A DNA stretch of 64,000 bases from Costus lasius. Lineage: Eukaryota > Streptophyta > Magnoliopsida > Zingiberales > Costaceae. The notes below the pieces were generated by a model that did not search any database, had not been told where the DNA came from, and worked only from the letters and a program-made list of their open reading frames with translations. The translations under genes and the position numbers were made by a program. Location of the stretch: contig CM050449.1 of assembly GCA_027563935.2 (NCBI GenBank), positions 90,434,371-90,498,370 of the forward strand. The letters run 5' to 3'. Shown here piece after piece: positions 10,419 through 22,065 of the stretch (positions are counted from its first letter, which is position 1; the number at the start of each line of letters is the position of its first letter).

Positions 10419-11556
10419 TCATTTTGGTGAAGGAGGGTCAGTGAGGAGCAGTGTAGTTCCCTCTAGTATTGGTTCATGGGAGAGGTAATGCTTAAGTCTT
10501 TGTCCGTTAACTTTGAATGTGCTAGTTGACTCTCGGTAAATGTGCACGGCGCCGTGAGGGTAAACCCTTTGTACTACATACAGTCCTGTCCATTTCATTC
10601 GAAGCTTACCTGGGAAAAGCTTGATCCTGGAGTTAAACAAGAGTACCATTTCACCTTCGCGAAATTCCCTCCTCATAATCCTTTGATCGTGCCATCTTTT
10701 GGTGCGCTCTTTATAAATCATGGCGTTCTCGTAGGCTTCCTATCTAAATTCGTCGAGCTCATTAAGTCAAAGTTTTCTGGCCTTGCCTGCTTGGTTTTCG
10801 TCAAAATTCAGTCATCGTATCGCCCAATAGGCCTTGTGTTTGATTTCGATCGGTAAATGGCATGATTTACCGTATACTAACTGGAATGGGGACATACCTA
10901 TTGGAATTTTAAATGCCATACGGTATGCCCATAAAGCATCGTCAAGCCTAAGCAACCAGTCGGTGCGAGTTCGTGACATGGTTTTTTCAAGGATGTGTTT
11001 TATCTCTCCATTTGATATTTCCACCTGGCCGCTAGTCTAAGGATGGTAAGCGGTGGCCACTTTGTGTAATACCCCATATCTTTTGAGAAGTGATTCAAAT
11101 CCTCGCTCAATAAAATGAGATCCGCCGTCGCTGATTACCACGCGAGGCGTTCCAAATCATGGGAGTATTAATTTCTTGAAAAATCTGGTGACCACTTCAG
11201 AATCGTTTGTTTGTGTGGCCAAAGCTTCTACCCACTTGGAGACATAATCAACTCCAACTAAAATGAATTTGTTGCCACAAGAAGGTGGGAATGGGCGCAT
11301 AAAGTCGATTCCCCATACGTCAAAGATCTTGATTTCTAGGATGGTATTTAGAGGCATCTCATCTCTTCGTAATATTCCACCCATCCGTTGGCAGTGGTCA
11401 CAAGACTGTACATAGTCCCTTGCATCTCTAAATAGGGTCAGTCAAAAGAAACCGCATTGGAGAACCTTGTATACTGTTTTCTTGCCACTATAGTGCCCTC
11501 CATAGGAAGAAGAATGACATTGGAATAGGACATCTGAAATTTTCTCTTCTTGTACT
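10419..11556 (-). pseudogene. integrase of element A
   Basis: Gypsy integrase core in pieces. 11384-11157 has [14 protein letters not shown] and YVSKWVEA, with the first catalytic Asp in GIDF. Read past a stop it gives [12 protein letters not shown], with the second Asp, and a phrase ending TSGQVE with the Glu. 11024-10812 has [10 protein letters not shown] and [15 protein letters not shown]. 10721-10419 is the C-terminal part with [25 protein letters not shown]. At least two in-frame stops interrupt it, including one between HP and TSGQVE. Confidence 0.88.
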
Positions 11557-11561
11557 CATCT

Positions 11562-13263
11562 TCAAATGATATAATCAGCACAGCGCTTGAACAAGAGTGG
11601 TTCATCCCAATAATAATATTTCTCCATAGACATAAACTTTCTTCGTTGTTGGTACATGAGATTTGGGGGTATAATACCGGCTGCCAAGTAATTTACCAGA
11701 TCGGCATACCATAGTATTTTCACTATGGTGACAGCTAATAAATTTTCATCTGGGAATGCATCGTCTATCTCTTCCTCCAAATTGTTCTCGGGAGTAGATG
11801 TCAGATGGGAGAGATGGTCTGCTACCAAATTATCAGCTCCTTTCTTATCCTTGATCTGAACATCAAATTCTTGCAACAACAGTATCCACCCGATTAGCCA
11901 TGGTTTTGCATCTCTCTTTGTCATGAGATATCGGATTGCCGCATGATCTGTATAAACAATAACACGTGAGTTAACTAAATACGATCGAAACTTATCAAAA
12001 GCGAAAACTACAGCTAGAAGTTCTTTTTCTGTTATGGTGTAATTGCTCTGTGCCCCATCAAGCGTTCGGCTGGCGTAATAAATGGCATGAGTTCGGTTGT
12101 CTTTCCGCTGTCCAAATACGGCCCCTACCGCATAGTCGCTGGCATCACACATAACTTCGAAGGGTAGCGACCAATCCGGAGGTTGTATTATTTGAGCGAA
12201 AATCAACGCCTTCTTCAATTGTTGAAACGCATCCGTGCAGTTCTAGTAAAAAACAAATGGAACATCCTTAGCAAGTAAAGATGTTAAAGGCCTAGCAATT
12301 TTAGAAAAATTTTCAATGAAACGTCTATAAAATCTTGCGTGTCCCAGGAAACTTCTTATTCCTCGGATGGAGTTTGGGGGCGGCTTCTTTTCTATCACAT
12401 CGATTTTCGCTTTGCCAACTTCAATACCATGCTCCGATATCAAATGGCCAAGAACGATTCCTTCTTTTACCATAAAGTGGCATTTCTCCCAATTAAGCAC
12501 CAAATTCGTCTCTGCACAATGCTGCAAGACTCGAGTCAGATTAGATAGACAAGAATCAAAACTAGACCCGTATACCGAAAAGTTGTCCATGATGTTTTCA
12601 ATGAAATCGGAGAAGATCGCCATCATGCATCGCTGGAATGTAGCTGGTGTGTTACATATGCCAAACGGCATACATCAGTAAGTGAAAGTGCCGAAGGGAC
12701 ATGTGAACGTGGTTTTCTCTTGGTCATCTGGATGTATCGGTATTTGAAAAAATCCTGAGTATCCATCCAAGAAACAAAAATAAGAGTTAGTGGCTAATCT
12801 TTCAAGCATTAGGTCAATGAAGGGGAGAGGAAAATGATCTTTGTGGGTGGCTTTGTTCAATTCTCAGTAGTCGATACACATGCGCCACCCGATAACGGTT
12901 CTTTGCGGGATCAATTCGTTATCTTCATTCTTTACTACCATTACTCCTCCTTTCTTTGGTAGCACATGTACTGAACTTACCCATTGGCTATCCGAAATAG
13001 GGTAAATAACCCCAACATCCAATAATTTCAATATTTCTTTCTTAACCACCTCTTTCAAGTTCGGGTTGAAATGTCTCTGGTATTCGATAGATGGTTTGCT
13101 GTCTTCTTCAAGATATATCCTGTGCATGCATAAAGAAGGGTTAATAACTTTTATATCTTCCAAAGTGCACCCAATTACCTTCCTATATTGTCGAAGCTTA
13201 TCAAGGAGAAGGTTTGTTTGTTTTGAATCAAGATGGTTTGCTATAATGACAGGATAAGCAGAA
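11562..13263 (-). pseudogene. reverse transcriptase and RNase H of element A
   Basis: In order: INPSLCMHRIYLEE; PISDSQWVSSVHVLPKKGG; GWRMCIDY then a TGA; ELNKATHKDHFPLPFID; FLDGYSGFFQIPIHPDD; TFTCPFGTFTY then a TGA; MPFGICNTPATFQRCM; and the active-site region. The expected FMDD is IMDN, so the second catalytic Asp is lost. After another stop near 12243, RNase H follows: [34 protein letters not shown] and [11 protein letters not shown]. Gypsy Pol order is fully kept. The protein cannot be made or work as it stands. Confidence 0.9.
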
Positions 13264-13433
13264 TTCTCACCTAAAAATTCATACCTGAGGTTGTGCGGTT
13301 AGGATTTGTGTTCTGAGTTAAGTGGTTCACAAACCTCAGATTTTGGTGCAGATGATTCCTCAAGCTTTCCTACTTCTGGCTCAACTACCGTGCTCGATTC
13401 GAGAATATCGGCATAAGCACGGACTTCTTCCTC

Positions 13434-14576
13434 CTACTCTTTGCCATAGTCACCCATCAGGCATACTTCGAGGGGGTCGACATTTGTCCGAGGGATGTAA
13501 GATGAATTAAGCTTGTCGTCGATGACTCCAATACTACAATAGGAATATGCAAAGATAATCTTTTTTAGGCTACCTGTGATATCAAATTCAACTGTATCCT
13601 CACCTATGCGCAGTGTCAACTTCCCATTTTTAATGTCGATTATAGCACAGGTAGTTGCCAAAAATGGTCTGACCAGTATTATAGGAAGTTTGGAGTCTTC
13701 CTCCATCTCAAGTACAACGAAATCAGCTGGAATAAAAAATTTATCGACCTTTATTGGCATGTCCTCTAGAATTCCTATCGGATGTCGTACGGAACGGTTG
13801 GGCAATTGCAAAGAGATGTTTGTCGACTTTAAGTCTCTGATGTCCAGTTTCTTGCAAAGAGAGAGCGGCATCAGACTTACACTGGGGCTAAGATCGCACA
13901 AAGCACGGTCGAAAGGTGTATTTCCGATCAGGCATTGAATGGTAAAGCTGCCTGGATCCTTCAACTTTGACGGTAACTTGTTTTGGATGATTGCGCTGCA
14001 TTCCTCAGTTAATGCCACTGTGCCGTGTTCTTCCATTTTTCTTTTATTTGATAAGATCTCCTTCAAAAACTTAGCACAGGATGGCATTTGTGATAAAACA
14101 TCGGTAAATGGTATGTTAATATATAATTTTTTTAAAACTTCCAAAAATTTACCGAATTGACGATCAAGTTTTGCTTTCGCCAACCTCTGGGGAAATGGAA
14201 TAGGCGGTTTGTAAGGTGGTGGTTGATCATAGACAGGTTTAGTCTCTTTCATCTGTGGTTCACTCTCGATAGATTCATTGGGTTCCTCGGACTCAGGGGT
14301 TTTGGTTTCATTCTCACAGTGGTCATCCTTGGGCATTTCTGGTTTCTCAAGTTGCTTGCCACTATGCGTGGTAATAGCAATACAATGCTCTTTAGGGTTC
14401 GTCTCGGGCTGTCCAGGTAATCTGCCCGGCGGTCTAGTAGATGTACTAGCCTATTGGGCTATTTGGTTTTCCATTATCTTATAGTTTGTGGTTAAGTTTT
14501 TGATTGCTTCTAGCATGCAGTCCATAGCCTTTGTTTGCGCTGACACGAAGTTGTCAAAGCACGTCTCTAAGGTTGG
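13434..14576 (-). pseudogene. gag-protease linker and aspartic protease of element A
   Basis: The long minus-strand frame at 14336-13434 (300 residues) starts after TAG codons near 14577 and 14453. It holds the proline-rich PPPYKPPIPFPQRLAKAKLD linker, FGKFLEVLKKLYINIPF, and a protease domain with CLIGNTPFDRALCDLSPSVSLMP. Related elements have DLGASVSLMP here, so the catalytic D-S/L-G-A turn has become DLSPS and the protease should be inactive. IILVRPFLATT is the usual flap/ILGRPFL region. Upstream NPKEHC.A.TTRSGKQLE continues the gag-pol frame through the stops. Confidence 0.88.
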
Positions 14577-14579
14577 TTC

Positions 14580-15652
14580 CTATGGGATTGTGTTGGTGCT
14601 TGGTTGTGGTGGTTGGTCAAATTGTTTAGGCTGATACCCGGTGTTGGGCGAATAAAATCCACAAGGTTGCCTATATTTCGATGGTTGAACTGTATTGTTG
14701 TTTCTATAGGAAAAGTTGGGATGATTTTTCCACCCAGGGTTGTAGGTATTGGAATAAGGGTTGTTTGGGACCCTCGGGTTAAAGTTACCTACAGCATTCA
14801 CCAAGGCGGGTGGGGGATCTTGTGATACCATATTCCCTAATTGACTGGTGTCAGATAGATGACCTTCCATTCCACAAATTTCACACATGGCAGCACTATG
14901 AAGCATGTTTATAGAATCAAGTTTATGAGATAACGAATCTACTTTTGCAGCAAGAGAACTAAGAGCTTCAAGTTCATATTTACCGGCTTGTCGGGATGAA
15001 GTACCTCTCTCGCCCGACCATTGGTAGTGGTTGAGCGCCATTTCTTCAATCAAATTGTAGGCTTCATTGACTACCTTGTTCATCAAAGCTCCTCCAGTGG
15101 CTGCATCAATGGTAAGACGAGTGTTATAAAGCAAGCCATTATAAAATATATGTACCAATACCCATTTCTCGAGGCCGTGGTGAGGACACATTCGCTGCAA
15201 TTCCTTGAAGTGGTCCCACGCCTCATATAATGATTCACCTTCTTTTTGAGAGAAATTGGTAACCTGGTTCCTTAGTTGCGCGGTTTTGCTCGGAGGGAAA
15301 TACTTTGCAAGGAAAGCATGTGAGAGCTGTTCCCATGTGGTAATGGATCCAGATGGTAATGAATGTAACCAAGCCGGCGCCCTGTCTCTAAGTGAAAAAG
15401 GAAAAAGTCGTAGTCGTAGAGCGTCAGTGGTTACACCGTTCATTTTAAGAGTGTCACAGTATTCAAGAAAAACAGACAAATGCATGTTTGGATCTTCAGT
15501 CGGTGATCCACCAAATTGGTTTTGCTGTAACATTGACAGAAGCGATGGTTTATTTCAAACTTGTTCGCTTCTATTGGTGGACGTGCAATGCTCGAATGCA
15601 GTCCTTGAACATTCGGTGCAGCGAAGTCTCGGAGTGAGTTGTTACCGTCCAT
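14580..15652 (-). pseudogene. gag of element A
   Basis: The start MDGNNSLRDFAAPNVQG at 15652 runs in frame to about 15540, then a frameshift leads to the 317-residue frame 15533-14580. The plant gypsy gag core is clear: FPFSLRDRAPAWLHSLPSGS, TWEQLSHAFLAKYFPPSKT and NGLLYNTRLTIDAATGGAL. The zinc knuckle is CEICGMEGHLSDTS, with the last Cys replaced by Ser. A Pro/Asn/Tyr-rich tail (NPYSNTYNPGWKNHPNFSY) follows. The frame ends at a TAG near 14577 instead of reading on into the protease. Confidence 0.9.
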
Positions 15653-15907
15653 GATTGTTGTTTGCGAATTCGTCTTGGATTGATATTTCTAAAGATTCTT
15701 GCGACATCGGAACGTCCTTTTGATTTCTGAATCAAATGGTATTGCAGGTTCCGATCATGGAGTTCTATGCATAAACCAAAATTCTAACAAGCAGATGTTT
15801 CGTTAAATGAAGAAAGGTGTAAAATGAAGCGAAAGAAAATATGCTAATAAGTAAAAAAAATGTCTAGTCTGGTAACTTCTAAATCTTATCAATATTGCCA
15901 AAATTAG
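15653..15907 (-). other. 5' leader of element A
   Basis: Untranslated sequence between the primer-binding site and the gag start. It has no recognised motif. Confidence 0.6.
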
Positions 15908-15925
15908 TCCCCAGCAACGGCGCCA
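15908..15925 (-). promoter_or_regulatory. primer-binding site, tRNA-Asp type
   Basis: The minus strand reads TGGCGCCGTTGCTGGGGA, complementary to the 3' end of plant tRNA-Asp with one mismatch, seven bases inside the 5' LTR end. This is the standard site of Athila-type elements and fixes the element's orientation. Confidence 0.9.
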
Positions 15926-15931
15926 AAAACT

Positions 15932-17996
15932 TGATAGCGCCCACAAATATAGGTAGGCGTTTCCCTCAAGTGCACGGGTCTATCTTAGTAATAAAATATC
16001 GATCGCACAGGGACTAATGGGCAAGTACCGATAGATCTCGAATTTGCTAGCTAGACTATGTCAAAATTGATGAAGTTTAAGATGATGAAATAATTAAATG
16101 TGCAAAACGTAAACAGAAGAAATCACACGAGAGAATTTTAATGAGGAGATGCATCAGGATATGGGTACACCACTTTGACTCCTTACAGTTGAACAGTTAA
16201 ATTCTATTGCTAATGTCTTGTCTAGTTCAAGGGACTCTGCTTCCTTGTCACGTAGGTCACTCCCTCCAATAATTTCGTCCGCTCCCACGAATTAAATTAT
16301 TAGTCCAATCCATAGATTTCTGACTTGCGGTCAGACTAGAGTCTCCCCGCAGTGTCTAAACTACTTATAATCCCCTCAAGTAAGTACAGATCCACAAGCG
16401 AGCTTCCCTCCTAGAGATTCTGATTAACAAACCCTACTTGGGGTAATTAAAGGCTCAAACACTCCCTTTTGGTTAGTGTAGGCATAGCACACAAATGGAG
16501 TGGATAAACTCTCAACCAAGTGGGTTTGACGCGCAGTCGGACTGGAGTCTCTCCACTGCATCTAAATTCCTTATAATCCCACGAGTAAGTACAGATATGC
16601 AAGCGAGTTTTCCTCCTAGGGGTTCTGATTTACAAACCTTACTAGAGTGATTCAAGGCTCAAGTATGTCCCTCCGGACAACACTTCCCTATAGTCCCACG
16701 AGTAAGTACAGATCTACAAGTGAGTTTCCTCCTAGATATGCTGATTTACAAACCTCACTAGAGTGATTCAAGGCTCAAGCATGTCCCTCCGGATAACGCT
16801 TCCCTATAGTCCCACGAGTAAGTACAGATCTACAAGCGAGTTTTCTCCTACAGATGCTGATTAACAAACCTTACTCGAGAGATTAAAGGTTCAAGCATAT
16901 CCCTCTGGAAAATGCAGGCAATGCAAGCACACAAGGTCAAGCATGGACTTTGGCAAATAAAGCTAGACTATTGCATCTAGTAATTCGTCAAGGGCTACCC
17001 CACATCCTGATTTAAGGTTTACCCTATCATGTTCATGGTAACTGCATAGATAATGTTCTTAGCCATAAACATTTCACACAACAATAGATCTTGTACAGAA
17101 AATGCAAAAGAAAGATAGATTCTGCGTTGCTCTATGAAGATTATACAATAAGTGCAGCAAGTTGTATACGAATGCTAGATTTTTCTTACGGATTTGTTCT
17201 CAAGAGGCTCACGCAACAAAATGTCTTCAACAGAGGTAGATGCGCAGCTCTTCTTCTCCTCCTCGCAAGCACAGTCCCTTCTCTCCACGTGATCCCTTCT
17301 GCCGAGCGATCCTCTCTTTTGTGAACGAATAGGGCTTTTATCTTCCTTGCTCTGCTGCGCTTCTTCTCTTCCCCATGCCCTGTAAAAACGTGTTGCCTCC
17401 TCTGTCTCTGCTTCAACCGAAAGAAGACTTTGCTGCCAGCCCCCATACTCTGCAAATGCTGCCAGCTGACTTTGTCCATGAAATCATGATTTGGTGTGAT
17501 CAAATCCACCGCTGAAAGCTGCTCCACGCCACCTTTGTCAACGGGGGAGAAAGGTCCTTAATGCCCCTGAGCTTTCCTTAGGGTTAGGTCAATGAGATCT
17601 GGTTGAAAATCGTGATTTCGTAATAGGCGGGTCCATGATCTCGGGCGTGAATTTGGTTGTGACCCGGTCGAGATTTCTCTGTTATAGCTTAAGTGCAGAG
17701 ATGAGTCACGGGCATGATTCTGGTCGGGACCCGGTCGGAATTTCCAACAAAGGCCCTGATGACTCCAAAATCTTCCAGTTTGGATCATCTTGAGTCAGGA
17801 CGAGCTCCTCTACTGCAAAAGTTCCAGAATCCACCTTCTTTGTGGTCGTTTAGACCTGAAAACGTGAAAATACCAAGAGAGATGCAAATTCCATAGATGT
17901 ATCCAAATAAAGGCAATTAGGAGCTTAAAGTCATAAAATGGGGATGATTTCATTAGTAAAATGACGTGTAAAACTCTATATAAATCTATGTCAACA
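15932..17996 (-). repeat. 5' LTR of element A (2065 bp)
   Basis: It runs from TGTTGACATAG (minus strand, 17996) to GGCGCTATCA (15932) next to the primer-binding site. It is the longer LTR copy and still contains the segment near 16778-17277 lost from the 3' LTR. Inside it, 116-117-bp sub-repeats begin with CCCACGAGTAAGTA at 16578, 16695 and 16811. Confidence 0.92.
16578..16925 (-). repeat. 116-117-bp tandem sub-repeats inside LTR A
   Basis: Three units start at 16578, 16695 and 16811, with a more diverged relative at 16372. Each contains cccacgagtaagtacagat, acaagcgagtttt, gattcaaggctcaagcat and a ccctccgg phrase. Such repeats in an LTR could be enhancer repeats, but that is inference. Confidence 0.85.
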
Positions 17997-19223
17997 GCTA
18001 ATTCCTTCCAAGAGAAGCAAATTGTGCCAAGCTTGCCCCATTATGCCCTTGGCGCCAATGGGGTTTCCTTTTCTCCCCATTATACCCTATTAGCCCAATT
18101 CTCTTATCATGATAACTTGTTCTTGGGCCTCATTGGATAATGAGCTAACCCAAACTTCATTACATTGGTTGATTAAGCCATTGGATCCAATTCAATGCAA
18201 CCCTAATCCAAATGTGACCAACTATGGTCAATTTCGGGTCAACCTACCAAAAATGAAGTTTGGCTCCAATAACTCTCTTCCATCTCATCAGGCCCATTGG
18301 CGCTAATGAAATCTCCCACATAGATCCGAGTTATCCAATAACTCGATCAAAAGACTTCCCAATCAATACGAGAACTCTAGTATCAAGGTGTGTGACCCTG
18401 TAGGTTCCTCTGACGTTAGCAGTGCTGACCTAAGGTCACCACAAGCAGTGAGTGGCACCTAGCAATGCATCACTGCTGCCCAAGTCATAGGAATGGATAT
18501 CGGCATCAACATCCTCATCATTGCAACTAGGTAAAGATGCATTGCAGTCTCTATGCCGAACTGATATCCGATTGGACAAGTGTGTCATCACTTGCTTTCA
18601 TCCAATTACATGGTTATGACTAAATTAGGTTCTCACCTAGGTATGACCATACACTTTCAGTCATAGAACCATAGAGGAGCTCCATGGATATCAAGCTTCC
18701 CTCAGGAAGGGGCAAATCCTCTATCTGTCCATTGACATTCTCATATGGGTCGTGACATGCCCAATAACAACCATTATTACCTCCCAACTACGGCGAGATG
18801 TTAAGTTGTATCAAAGCATGTCCTTAACCATATAGAATGGTCAATGACCTCAAGTCAAGGGATCAATGCATCTCCTGTCACTTGTGAGGATATCTCATGA
18901 CACCAAGTCATTACCTCACAGCGGGTCGGTCCAGTATATCCACCACTGATATACCCATATGTCTGCGCTAGCACCTCGTGCCTAGCCAGCCCATATACCA
19001 GTCTCACAAGTACCATAGCTGTCCCATATCCACTAAGGTACATTGACTGGGGACAAGAGTTTGAGCACAGATCCAATCTGTCTCCAAGGACATTATCATG
19101 TAAGTACATAATCGCATATGTAGACAAACATTGATAATGACAATGCCAGAATGATATATAAATAGCAGAGTCAAGTAGTATAAAGATCGACGAAAACTAG
19201 GTCTCAGGGCATATACACTAACA
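17997..19223 (-). mobile_element. solo copia LTR L, 5' part
   Basis: Continuation of L beyond element A. On the minus strand its start is TGTTAGTGTATATGCCC at 19223, matching TGTTGGTGTATATGCCC of element E. The following CAAAT (19224-19228) is the right target duplication against CAGAT at 5214. It contains the same LTR sequence as 36120-37340, reverse-complemented. Confidence 0.88.
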
Positions 19224-19690
19224 CAAATATCTTTACCCAACAAGCCGTTGCGGCTGGATATCTTTCAAATAGAATATGCGACAAGTCGTCATGGCTAGAT
19301 ATCTTTATCCAGCAAGCCGTTGAGGCCAGGTATTTTTCTCAAATTGAATATCCAACAAGCCGTCAAGGCTAAATATCTTTACCCAACAAGTCGTTGAAGC
19401 CAGGTATTTTTCTCAAATTCAATATCCAATAAGCCGTCAAGGCCGGATATCTTTACCTAATAAGCTGTTGAGGCCAGGTATTTTCTCAAGTAGAATATCC
19501 AACAAGCCTTCATGGCCAGATATGTTTACCTAATAAGCCATTGAGGTCGGGTATTTCTCAAATTGAACATCCAACAAACCATTGAGGCCGGATAATTCAC
19601 AAACATCCGACAAGTCATTGAGACCGGATATCTCTTAAATCCAAAATATCCAACAGGTCATTGCAAGGCCGGATATTTGGCAAACGTCAT
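19224..19690 (+). repeat. 73-74-bp tandem array, second part (element X copy 1)
   Basis: About six units. The phrase aatatcc or a variant recurs at 19273, 19347, 19421, 19494 and 19566, giving periods of 72-74 bp. Each unit is itself two related half-units built on ccaacaagccgt..aggccggatatct, so the array grew from a shorter repeat. It continues the array seen at 5090-5218 before LTR L inserted. Confidence 0.85.
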
Positions 19691-19987
19691 TCATCCAAAT
19701 TGGCAAAGACTTTTCTCTTCTGTCATTTTTCTTTCTGAAATCATCATGTATTTCTGTTTTAATGTTTAATGAATCATATTGCTCATTCATTTTTTTTTAT
19801 TTTATTTTATAACATAAATCTTTCAATCAAATGTTCCCTGATTTTTAGGGGTAATTAACAATGAGTGTTTTCTCTCATTCAAAACCAGAACCCATTAAAT
19901 AAAAAAAAAATCTTATTTTTTTAAGGTGATTTTGAAAAGGTCAAATATATTAATTACAAGACCGAAAATGACCCAACACAAGTTGGC
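19691..19987 (+). repeat. element X copy 1, right flank
   Basis: From about 19805 this matches 23165-23330. Shared phrases in order are tcaatcaa.tgtt/ggtaccct, a tagggg taattaac/actaataatga stretch, aaacc.acccatta, and aaggtga.tttgaaa.ggtc. Element X copy 2 has the same flank after an unrelated tandem array. Confidence 0.6.
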
Positions 19988-20460
19988 AAGTATCAAATAT
20001 AGAAATTTGATGCATGTAAATGGAACTTGATATTTACTTTAAAAGTGAACCTATTGAATCACATGAAGTTTGTCATGTGATTGAGGATTGAAGCTGTTTG
20101 ATATTTGAATGAAATTTGACTTTTTAGGGCCTTTGAAAATTGATGTTTTATTGAAACAAAAAATTAGCGGCCACTAATTTTGTATTGAATAGTCATAGAA
20201 TGTTTGACTTCATATACTGGCTTTATTGGTTATCATACTCTTTTGCATGGATTGATTCATAATATTAAAAATGAAAAAAAAAAAATTTGGTTAGTCATAC
20301 TATGCTAGTCTAAATTGAGGATAATATACTTTGACCAATTTAGGCTATTTGTGATCTTATGATTACACCTACTTTATACTTGTGCTTTGATGACAATTTT
20401 TTACATTTTGTTACCTTACAATCTGCCTAGTACATGCTAGTGATTTTATAGTTGTTGAAG
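19988..20460 (+). repeat. dispersed repeat Y, copy 2
   Basis: 19988-20245 matches the last part of copy 1 and the minus strand of about 63325-63570 in copy 3. 20298-20460 (block B, starting gctagtctaaattgagg and ending tacatgctagtgatttta) matches 63139-63285 in the plus orientation. So the two blocks lie in the same direction here but in opposite directions in copy 3. Confidence 0.75.
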
Positions 20461-21234
20461 GTAAAAAATTATAAATAAATTTAATTCTTGGATATGATTT
20501 GATGCAGAGACGAGAAATGTGCAATTTTGAATCAAGAGGATATTTTTTATTGAAATTAAATCATTTTGTCATGATTATCTTATTGATCAAGGATAGAAAT
20601 ATTGACCATGATTTGATAAAAAATTGATTCATTCAATTGGGTGATGTTGTAAAATTAAATTTGATCAGGATAGTCATGATTAATTGTTACAAAATTATGG
20701 GTCAAATTAAAATTTTGACCAAGTTGAAATAAATTGCTCGGAGTTGCTGGAGAATTTTAGTCAAAGATAGAATTTTGAATAAATTGATATTTGATCCCAA
20801 TTTCTTGAATTTTGGATAAAGGGGCAACCATCCAATTATTGGTCAAAATTATAATTTTGACCACCATAATTTGTGAAAAATGGAAAAGAAAATAAAATAA
20901 AATTGCGATGGGGAGTTTCAGCTTAATTGGAGGATAAATGAAAATTATCTTGTAATTAAATAAGATTGTGATGAAAAAAAAGGAAAAATAACTACAGAGA
21001 AAAAAGGGGCTGTTGTCGGCTATTTTTCTAAATCTGGAATGCTAGAGAGATCTGACTAAAAGTGACAAAGACTCAAAGTTGGAGAAGAAGCGACAAAAGG
21101 TAAGTTTTTTTATCTTCTTCCTTGTGACTCTCTTCCTCCCTTTTTCCTTGACACCATCAATCGTTGACAGAGAAGGAAAATTCTAATTAAACAAACAACT
21201 TGACGAGAGAAAAGTCCATTTAAATACATCACTA
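20461..21234. other. AT-rich region with palindromes
   Basis: No gene is recognised. It contains a perfect 22-bp palindrome at 20841-20862 built from GGTCAAAATT and its complement, and an imperfect relative at 20699-20719. Several other ttgacca/tggtcaa phrases lie between 20560 and 20870. Confidence 0.5.
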
Positions 21235-22065
21235 ATGGACAAAGAAAACTCTGGTAAAAAAAATGTTTCCATTGCCGAAGAAGGAAAACTCAACCTAAAA
21301 AAAGTTTTCATTGCCGGAGGAGAAAAAAAACTCCTGAGTAAAAATTTTGATTTTGCCTCCACGCAACTGTTGCATGCCGCTGCCCACCGTCATTGCTTGC
21401 CATCGGTAGAAAATAAATGCTAGTAAATTCTATTACTGGATATATGTTATAGATTTTCCACTCTCCCTCATCTTCAATGCTGATGTCTTCCTCACCAAGC
21501 GGAGGTGGTACGGAGACGACGAACCAAAAGTAAAGGAGACGTAGTTGTCATTGAAAACTTTGTTGTGCCTACCATCCCCTCCAACAAACATGATATCCAC
21601 ATCAGATCAAATTGAAACTTTGCGGAAACCTTCTTCTCTAGTGTGTGAACCAGCAATCAGAAGGATCCGGCCATTGGACGGCCTGATCGCCAGAATCAAA
21701 AGATTTTTCTATGATCTCTACGTCTTCTCAACCACGAATACCCGACATTCATTTTTGTTGAACTCAACATCCGGCCATCCGTTCAAACTAAAAATTTGGC
21801 CACATCTTACCCTCTAGCCTACGCACCGATAGACGAGAGGATCCGTCCATTAGATGACAGGATTGCCATAACTGAAAGCTTTGCATCTTACCCTCTAGCC
21901 TACTCACCGATAGACGAGAGGATCCGTCCATTAGATGACAGGATTGCCATAACTGAAAGCTTTCCTGGTGACTATATTTCCGTCCCTATTTTGGATGAAA
22001 ACCATGCATTTGACTTCTGTTCGGCATTGACTCATTACCAGCCAATGTTAGGCTCCGTCCACTAG
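21235..22065 (+). pseudogene. unrecognised coding-like stretch with tandem peptide repeat
   Basis: Three plus-strand open frames lie in series at 21235-21423, 21545-21817 and 21796-22065. I do not recognise a family. The last contains an exact-length 81-bp (27-codon) duplication: 21803-21883 and 21884-21964 differ at one visible base, and both encode a peptide with ERIRPLDDRIAITESF. An older relative at about 21653-21710 encodes RRIRPLDGLIARIKRF in the neighbouring frame. Similarity of the peptide across the older copy suggests the stretch was once coding, but no start, splice or function can be supported. Confidence 0.3.
21803..21964 (+). repeat. 81-bp tandem duplication, two copies
   Basis: Unit 1 is 21803-21883 and unit 2 is 21884-21964, with one visible difference (acgcac against actcac). 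The period is a multiple of three and the reading frame stays open across both units. Confidence 0.9.

Larger units (their letters stand above)
5946..17996 (-). mobile_element. Athila-like Ty3/gypsy element A, complete but inactive
   Basis: Order on the minus strand: 5' LTR (17996-15932), tRNA-Asp-type primer-binding site, gag, protease, RT-RNase H, integrase, a leader with short palindromes, an Athila-type downstream ORF, and the 3' LTR (7491-5946). The termini are TGTTGACA...GCTATCA. The 5-bp target duplication is GCCAA/GCTAA, one mismatch, inside LTR L. The downstream ORF and the tRNA-Asp site place it in the Athila group. Every reading frame is broken by stops or frameshifts, and several catalytic residues are changed. 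I see no clear polypurine tract next to 7491. Confidence 0.92.

Noticed and set aside
19224..19690. CRISPR-like array of regular repeats
   Set aside because: There are no unique spacers; whole units repeat in tandem, as in plant minisatellites, and the context is nuclear plant DNA.
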